A stretch of DNA of 27,970 nt from contig CAYFUN010000016.1 in assembly GCA_964346535.1 (NCBI GenBank), positions 1-27,970 on the forward strand, given 5' to 3'. The notes under the pieces are model-generated. The model saw nothing but the letters and a program-made list of their open reading frames with translations, did no database searches and was not told where the DNA came from. The position numbers and the translations under genes are program-made. This document shows, piece after piece, positions 23,405-27,970 of this stretch. The DNA is from Neofamilia sp964346535. Lineage in GTDB: Bacteria; Bacillota; Clostridia; Tissierellales; Peptoniphilaceae. The first letter of the stretch is position 1. Each line of letters starts with the position of its first letter.

Positions 23405-23506
23405 CCCTAATTTGCCTTTAGTAAATCAATTTTTATAAGGTTAAGCTCTTGGTCTGCCTGAATTTTTATTTTGTTTTTATAATTTTGAAAATTTTCGAAA
23501 TTACTC

Positions 23507-23535
23507 TTGCAAAAATATTTTTTAAGTTTTATAAT
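23507..23535 (+). promoter_or_regulatory. Promoter of the SdpR/SdpI-like operon
   Basis: TTGCAA (23507-23512) and TATAAT (23530-23535) are separated by 17 bp, one of the best promoter matches in the window. The start of transcription would be near 23542. Confidence 0.7.
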
Positions 23536-23545
23536 CTATTTAGAT
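23534..23545 (+). promoter_or_regulatory. Candidate operator for the ArsR-family regulator
   Basis: ATCTA-TT-TAGAT is a perfect 5-2-5 inverted repeat that overlaps the end of the -10 hexamer and the start of transcription. This is a position where an autorepressor would block the promoter. Assignment to the adjacent regulator is inferred. Confidence 0.4.
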
Positions 23546-23567
23546 AATAATTGAAATAGGTGATTGT

Positions 23568-23849
23568 ATGGGAATTGATTTAACTTTAAAGGCCCTAGGA
23601 GATTCAACTAGAAGAGAAATTTTAAAAATGCTAAAAAAGGGACCAATGACTGCAGGCCAAATTGACCAAGCCTTTGACATGAGTCCAGCTACAGTTTCTT
23701 ATCATCTTTCTCTCCTCCTAGAGGCTGAATTAATTTTTTTACGCAAAGAAAAAAACTACAGGATCTATTCTCTAAACCTGTCAGTTTTTGAAGAATTAAT
23801 GACATATTTTATGAATTTTACTAAAGGAGAAAAAAATGAAGAGATCTAA
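23568..23849 (+). CDS. ArsR-family transcriptional regulator (SdpR-like)
   Basis: This 93-residue winged-helix protein begins GIDLTLKALGDSTRREILKML. It continues with a recognition-helix region SPATVSYHLSLLLEAELI (about 42-59) and a wing with RKEKNYRIYSLN. It lacks the CxC metal-binding motif of metal-sensing ArsR proteins. Its length and pairing with an SdpI-like gene match SdpR of Bacillus subtilis, an autorepressor of sdpRI. The ATG at 23568 follows ATAGGTGATTGT, a modest ribosome site. Its 3' end overlaps the sdpI-like gene by 14 bp. It likely represses its own promoter, where an inverted repeat is present. Confidence 0.85.
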   Translation: MGIDLTLKALGDSTRREILKMLKKGPMTAGQIDQAFDMSPATVSYHLSLLLEAELIFLRKEKNYRIYSLNLSVFEELMTYFMNFTKGEKNEEI

Positions 23850-24477
23850 AACTTTTAAAATCGGATTATTAGTTTCACTAATCCCCTTTGTCCTAGGAGG
23901 AATTTTTTATAAGAGCTTGCCAGATCAAATTGCAACTCACTTTGATATTAATAACAATCCAGATTCTTATTCATCTAAGAACTTTGCCTTGTTTGGCCTG
24001 CCTGCTATAATGATTTTAATATATCTTGTAACTTATTTTGTTACAACTGCTGACCCAAAAAAATCCAACCAAGGAGACAAGGCCTTAAATATAGTTTTAA
24101 TTGCCCTACCACTAATGAACATAGTAATTTCTGCAGCCACCATTGCCTTTGGCCTAGGAAAGAAAATTGACATTGCAACAATAACAACTTCTCTGGTTGC
24201 CATTCTTATGATTTTTATTGGCAACTACCTGCCTAAGGTTAAGAGAAATTACACCATCGGCATTAAACTTCCGTGGACAATGGATAACGACTATGTTTGG
24301 GAAAAAACCCATGTCCTAGCTGGCAAGGTCTACATGCTAGGAGGATTTTTAATCTTAATCGGCTCAATCCTCTTTAACAATTTTTATTTCTTTATTACAG
24401 TCTCTGTCCTAATAATCTTTATTCCAATGATTTATTCTTATAAAATTTATAGGGACTTGTTAAAGGACGACAAATAA
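23836..24477 (+). CDS. SdpI-family membrane protein
   Basis: This membrane protein of 213 residues has an N-terminal DUF1648 segment (SLPDQIATHFDINNNPDSYSS, about 28-48, split here by one residue from the start) and a C-terminal SdpI domain with NYLPKVKRNYTIGIKLPW near 134-151. About six hydrophobic helices are visible. In Bacillus subtilis SdpI gives immunity to the SdpC peptide toxin and sequesters SdpR at the membrane. No toxin gene is in this window, so the natural signal is unknown; many genomes carry such pairs without a toxin. The ATG at 23836 overlaps the end of the regulator gene, with AAAGGAGAAAAAA as ribosome site. Confidence 0.85.
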   Translation: MKRSKTFKIGLLVSLIPFVLGGIFYKSLPDQIATHFDINNNPDSYSSKNFALFGLPAIMILIYLVTYFVTTADPKKSNQGDKALNIVLIALPLMNIVISAATIAFGLGKKIDIATITTSLVAILMIFIGNYLPKVKRNYTIGIKLPWTMDNDYVWEKTHVLAGKVYMLGGFLILIGSILFNNFYFFITVSVLIIFIPMIYSYKIYRDLLKDDK

Positions 24478-24490
24478 ATTTTTTAAAACA

Positions 24491-24533
24491 AAAACCTCCA
24501 GCTTAAGTTTTTATACTAAGTCTTGGAGGTTTT
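24491..24533. terminator. Bidirectional terminator between sdpI-like and helicase genes
   Basis: AAAACCTCCA (24491-24500) pairs with TGGAGGTTTT (24524-24533), with T runs on both strands. It starts 13 bp after the SdpI-like stop and ends 1 bp before the end of the convergent helicase gene. Confidence 0.82.
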
Positions 24534-24534
24534 T

Positions 24535-26373
24535 TTATTCCTTGCAGGCCTCTTCTAGTTCAATTAAAAAATCTGAGATTTCAGTTTCTTGGTCCCAAAC
24601 TTTTTTTGGATAGAGAATTGAAAGTTTGTCTCTGGCTCTTGTCATGCCAACGTAGAAAAGTCTCCGCTCTTCTTCCCACTCATCTTTTAAACTGGAATCT
24701 AAGGACCTAGACGGAAACATATTTTTGTAGACGTCAATTAAAAATACTTGGTCGTATTCCTTGCCCTTGGCTGAGTGAATGGTGGAAAGATTTAAGCCTC
24801 TTGCATTAAAGGCCGACCTATATACAAGCTGGTCTAAGTATTTTAACCTGCCAATAAATTCATTAAGACTTGATGCTTCTTTTGAAATCCTATTTAGATT
24901 TTCAAAAACTAAAATTTCACTTTGGAGGCCAAAACCTTCTTTTTTTGAAAAGAAATTTATATAGGCCTTGTAGTCTAGGTCATGGTAGATAAAGTCTAGC
25001 TTCTTATTCATGGGAACTTTTTTTAAGGCTTTCATAGATTTTTGTAAGTCTTCTATGGCCCTTAGAGAATAAGACCTAAGACTTGGAAGGCTGGCAAGCT
25101 TGTCTAAGGCGTCGCCGCTTCCACCTAGAGCCTTTACTTGGTCTACCATAAGTCTAGAGATATAGCCTTTGACCTTGTAAAATATTTCTTCTAAAAGGTC
25201 TATGCGGCTAGGATCTTCTGAAAAATTTATTATATTTATGATGTCTCTTGTGATCCTGTGAGAGTAAAATTTTATCTTCGACCTGTCTGTCAGCCTAAAG
25301 TCTATGTTTTTTCTCTCTAAAAATTCAATTAGACCCATGGCTGAAATATTATTTCTGTAAAGAACGCCAACTTGGTCGTAAGAATCTTCTTCGATATTGT
25401 CCAAAATATATTCATATTGGCTAAGGGTGTCTGCAAGTCTTACAACTTCAACTGGCCTGTCAAAGTCCTTTGATGACCTTAGGTCTTTTTTGTAACGAAC
25501 TTGATTTTGTTCAATAAAGGACCTAGCTGCTAGGACTATATTTTTTGAAGACCTAAAGTTAGTTTCCATATAATAAATTTTTAGGTCCTTGTAGTCGTCT
25601 TCAAGGGCGAAAATTCCCCTGGGGTCAGCTCCCCTAAAGGAATAAATTGACTGGTCGTCGTCTGCAACAATAAATAAGTTATTTTTCTTTTTTGTGAGGA
25701 GCTTTACTATTTCCATTTGGAGCTTTGAAGTGTCTTGGCCTTCGTCAACTTGGACATAGTCGTACTTGTCTATATATTTTTTTCTAATAGAATAATTGTC
25801 TCTTAAAATTCTTAAGCCTTCTTCCAGCATATCGTCAAAGTCTATATACTTGTACTTTTTCTTAAAGTCTTCGTAGAGATAAAAGACCTCGTCGAACCTG
25901 TCGATTTCTGTGTTGACAATCTTTGGATCTAGCATCATATTTTTTACATAGCCAATTTTGTTAATGAGATTGTCTAGCTTTTCGTCAGAGATATAGGTCT
26001 TGTGGACCTGGTAATAAAACTTCGACAAAAGCTTGTACTTGTTTATGCTCTTATCCCCTTCTAAAAGTTTGTAGTCTATGCCCTTACGTCTGCCGTAGTC
26101 TCTTAGGACTATATAAGAAAAGGCGTGGATGGTGTGAAAGTGAGGAAGGGTTTTTTGGTCAGGATTTGCTTTTTTAAATCTCTCTTCTAACTCACTGGCT
26201 GCTGCCCTAGAAAAACTTATAGTCAGAATTTTTTCAGGGTCAACTCCTGCTCTTATTAAGTTGTCAATTCTAGCTAAAAGCATGGTAGTCTTTCCAGCTC
26301 CAGGTGTTCCTATAACCAGGCTAGAGTTTTTTAAAGACTGGGAAGCCCTTCTTTGTTCGTCTGATAAAATCAT
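24535..26373 (-). CDS. UvrD/PcrA-family superfamily 1 DNA helicase
   Basis: This is an ATP-dependent 3'-5' helicase of superfamily 1. Walker A GTPGAGKT is at 22-29, motif Ia ISFSRAAASELEERF near 52-66, motif II VDEGQD at 209-214 (glycine where PcrA has serine or alanine), and motif III DDDQSIYSFRGADP at 238-251. The late motifs LSTIHSAKGKEYDQVFLIDV and RRLFYVGMTRARDKL are intact. At 612 residues it is shorter than PcrA (about 720), lacking part of the 1B/2B subdomains and the C-terminal tail, so I see it as an accessory UvrD-like helicase rather than PcrA itself. It is transcribed alone and ends at the shared terminator. Confidence 0.9.
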   Translation of the reverse strand: MILSDEQRRASQSLKNSSLVIGTPGAGKTTMLLARIDNLIRAGVDPEKILTISFSRAAASELEERFKKANPDQKTLPHFHTIHAFSYIVLRDYGRRKGIDYKLLEGDKSINKYKLLSKFYYQVHKTYISDEKLDNLINKIGYVKNMMLDPKIVNTEIDRFDEVFYLYEDFKKKYKYIDFDDMLEEGLRILRDNYSIRKKYIDKYDYVQVDEGQDTSKLQMEIVKLLTKKKNNLFIVADDDQSIYSFRGADPRGIFALEDDYKDLKIYYMETNFRSSKNIVLAARSFIEQNQVRYKKDLRSSKDFDRPVEVVRLADTLSQYEYILDNIEEDSYDQVGVLYRNNISAMGLIEFLERKNIDFRLTDRSKIKFYSHRITRDIINIINFSEDPSRIDLLEEIFYKVKGYISRLMVDQVKALGGSGDALDKLASLPSLRSYSLRAIEDLQKSMKALKKVPMNKKLDFIYHDLDYKAYINFFSKKEGFGLQSEILVFENLNRISKEASSLNEFIGRLKYLDQLVYRSAFNARGLNLSTIHSAKGKEYDQVFLIDVYKNMFPSRSLDSSLKDEWEEERRLFYVGMTRARDKLSILYPKKVWDQETEISDFLIELEEACKE

Positions 26374-26458
26374 TAAATCACCAAGGCTATTTTATCATAG
26401 AATTTTAAAAAGAATAAGATTAAAAGATTTCGCTAAGAGTAAGAGGAGAATTAAGGGT

Positions 26459-26464
26459 ATAATA
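26459..26464 (+). promoter_or_regulatory. Possible -10 element of the PAP2 gene
   Basis: TATAAT within AATTAAGGGTATAAT, 19 bp before the start codon. There is no clear -35 hexamer at the normal distance. Confidence 0.35.
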
Positions 26465-26483
26465 ATTTTATAAGGATGGACCA

Positions 26484-27041
26484 ATGAAAAAGAGAGAAAA
26501 TATTTTTATAAGATTTGACAATTTCATTTTAAAGCTAGTAAATAAAAATATGAACAACAGGTTTTTTGACCAATTTTTTACTAGGTTTACAAATTTAGCT
26601 GGCGGACTTTCAATAACAGTCTTTATTTTTGCCTGCTATTTTTTCTCAACTAGTGAATTTTCAAAGACCTTTGCCATCCAAATGCTTGCTGGCCAAATTT
26701 TAACCCAGGCTGTAGCCCACACAATAAAATTTTTAGCAAAGAGACTTAGACCCTATGAAGTTTTAGAATGGCTCAACACCTTTGACATTATAATGAGAGA
26801 CTATTCCTTCCCATCAGGCCACACTGCCTCAGCCTTTTCCATCGCCTTAGTTGGGGCTAGATTTTTTCCAGCCTTTGCAATCGGCTTTTATATCTATGCA
26901 GTTTTAATTGGAATTTCTAGGCTCTATTTGGCAGTTCACTTTCCAACAGACGTTTTTGTTGGCGCCCTTGTTGGAAGTCTTATGACTTTTATTTCTCTTT
27001 CCAGCTTTGGCCCATGGTTAGTGAACTTAATTCTCGTCTAA
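26484..27041 (+). CDS. PAP2-family membrane phosphatase
   Basis: This integral membrane phosphatase of the PAP2 superfamily acts on lipid phosphates or pyrophosphates, such as undecaprenyl pyrophosphate or phosphatidic acid. All three motifs are intact: K82-x6-R89-P90, P110-S-G-H113, and S145-R146-x5-H152-x3-D156. Five or so hydrophobic helices fill the 185 residues. The substrate cannot be told from sequence alone; the short single-domain form fits a bacterial undecaprenyl pyrophosphate phosphatase (BcrC-like) or PgpB-like enzyme. The ATG at 26484 follows TAAGGATGGACC. It is divergent from the helicase gene and followed by the nitroreductase gene after 58 bp. Confidence 0.9.
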   Translation: MKKRENIFIRFDNFILKLVNKNMNNRFFDQFFTRFTNLAGGLSITVFIFACYFFSTSEFSKTFAIQMLAGQILTQAVAHTIKFLAKRLRPYEVLEWLNTFDIIMRDYSFPSGHTASAFSIALVGARFFPAFAIGFYIYAVLIGISRLYLAVHFPTDVFVGALVGSLMTFISLSSFGPWLVNLILV

Positions 27042-27099
27042 GAATAAATTTTTTTACAAATTTAGGGTATGAAAACCATAAGATAAACAGGAGGAGCTT

Positions 27100-27909
27100 A
27101 TGAAATCAATAAAAACATATTTAAAAGAGAGAAAATCTGTTAGAGACTTTCAAAACAAAAGACTAAACTCAGACGATGCATCAAATGTAAGAAATGCCAT
27201 TGTCGAAGTTAAAGAAAAATTAGGCTGGGACAAAATTGACCTGGACCTAGTTGAAGATGGCGAAAAAGTTTTTAAGGCCTTAGACGGCAAGGCTGGATAC
27301 GCAGGAGTCTTTATAAAATCAGGCGCCTACATTCCAGTAATTTATTCTGACGACCAAATGCTCAACCACATAAAAGCAGCCTTTTGTATGGGCGACCTTA
27401 TAACAAAACTTTTAGAACTAAAGCTTGGTTCTTGTATAATAACCTTAAACGACGATATTAAGGAAGAAAAAGAAAAGCTATTTGGACCTAAGGGAGCAGA
27501 GGCAAAATACTTAATCGCCTTAGGCTATCCAGAAGAAAAGAAGGCCTTTACTCCAGAGCCAACTTCATCTAGACTAAAGGTTGAAGATATTGTCTTCTTA
27601 GACGAAAACTTTGAAAAACCTGCAACAGAAAAACTTAGACAAATGAACATGCTAGACTTGTTCTCTGAATTAAAGTCTGCCCCATCATATAAGAACCTCC
27701 AACCATGGAGATTTGTTCTTGAAGACGGCTGTGTTTATGCCTTTGTAAAAAATTCAATTGACCTAGTTCACTCAGTAACTGACGTAGGCTTTGCCATGTA
27801 CTACTTCCAAGAAATGGCAAAGACTATGGGTATAGACAACAACTGGGAAATTGTAGAAAACATAGATCCTCAAGGCGACTATATTAAACTAGGCAGGTAC
27901 AAGATCTAA
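27100..27909 (+). CDS. Nitroreductase-family protein
   Basis: This predicted flavin-dependent oxidoreductase has 269 residues, longer than classic nitroreductases and like the TM1586-type putative nitroreductase group. The N-terminal ERKSVRDFQNKRL is the flavin-binding start of the family. LGSCIITLNDD, ALGYPEEKKAF and a second-half APSYKNLQPWRF motif mark the two pseudo-symmetric halves. There is no signal peptide. The ATG at 27100 has CAGGAGGAGCTT upstream, a very strong ribosome site. It may be transcribed alone, as a GGGTAT promoter-like element lies in the 58-bp spacer and a terminator follows. Substrate is unknown. Confidence 0.85.
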   Translation: MKSIKTYLKERKSVRDFQNKRLNSDDASNVRNAIVEVKEKLGWDKIDLDLVEDGEKVFKALDGKAGYAGVFIKSGAYIPVIYSDDQMLNHIKAAFCMGDLITKLLELKLGSCIITLNDDIKEEKEKLFGPKGAEAKYLIALGYPEEKKAFTPEPTSSRLKVEDIVFLDENFEKPATEKLRQMNMLDLFSELKSAPSYKNLQPWRFVLEDGCVYAFVKNSIDLVHSVTDVGFAMYYFQEMAKTMGIDNNWEIVENIDPQGDYIKLGRYKI

Positions 27910-27920
27910 AAATAAATTTT

Positions 27921-27942
27921 AAGGAGCTGAAAAAAGCTCCTT
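27921..27942 (+). terminator. Terminator after the nitroreductase gene
   Basis: AAGGAGCT (27921-27928) and AGCTCCTT (27935-27942) form a perfect 8-bp stem with a loop of six purines, followed by a T run. It ends the nitroreductase transcript. Confidence 0.88.
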
Positions 27943-27970
27943 TTTTATTTTTCCTTAATAAATTTTTGAA

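Noticed and set aside
23395..27075. Firm assignment of the GGGTAT elements to sigma-B
   Set aside because: The GTTT-type -35 element is missing or poor in all three cases and no sigma factor gene is in view.

Overview
The window is an AT-rich chromosomal stretch from a low-GC, anaerobic Gram-positive bacterium. Strong AGGAGG ribosome sites, the set of protein families and the two-subunit glycine decarboxylase point to Clostridia/Tissierellia. My best guess is the Peptoniphilaceae (an Anaerococcus-like genus), but no marker gene here fixes the taxon. The sequence is a draft scaffold: a run of exactly 100 N at 14057-14156 is flanked by an identical 55-bp direct repeat, the signature of an unmerged contig overlap.

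Positions 1-9200 hold one large minus-strand operon for glycine cleavage and one-carbon metabolism, in transcription order gcvT, gcvH, gcvPA, gcvPB, lpdA, lplA, folD, glyA. All four glycine cleavage activities (T, H, P, L) are present. They sit with a lipoate ligase that can charge GcvH, a FolD dehydrogenase and serine hydroxymethyltransferase, so glycine can be oxidised to CO2, NH3 and methylene-tetrahydrofolate or converted to serine. The promoter lies before gcvT, an internal hairpin lies before lpdA, and a terminator follows glyA. FolD is unusual: two residues needed for its cyclohydrolase step are replaced.

Positions 9200-13700 hold, on the minus strand, comM, a DUF1638 gene and dprA in one tight operon, followed by a CmpB-like membrane protein. 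ComM and DprA handle incoming DNA during natural transformation. A short tRNA T-arm-like hairpin lies between dprA and the membrane protein gene. Positions 13612-14323 form a gene-poor interval that contains the scaffold gap, promoter-like elements and a terminator.

Positions 14324-18208 hold a small plus-strand membrane/zinc-ribbon protein, then minus-strand ylqF and an RNase HII-YraN fusion, then an M3 oligoendopeptidase. Positions 18277-23363 hold a small plus-strand pair of unknown membrane-associated proteins, convergent with an M16C metalloprotease and a HAAS-domain membrane protein that has a repetitive acidic tail.

Positions 23507-27970 hold a plus-strand SdpR/SdpI-like regulator-immunity pair, a minus-strand UvrD/PcrA-like helicase, and plus-strand PAP2 phosphatase and nitroreductase genes. 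Most of the window is ordinary core genome. The points most worth following are the altered FolD, the DUF1638 gene inside the transformation operon, the RNase HII-YraN fusion, the gap artefact and several small regulatory structures. I see no CRISPR array, complete tRNA, rRNA or insertion sequence.
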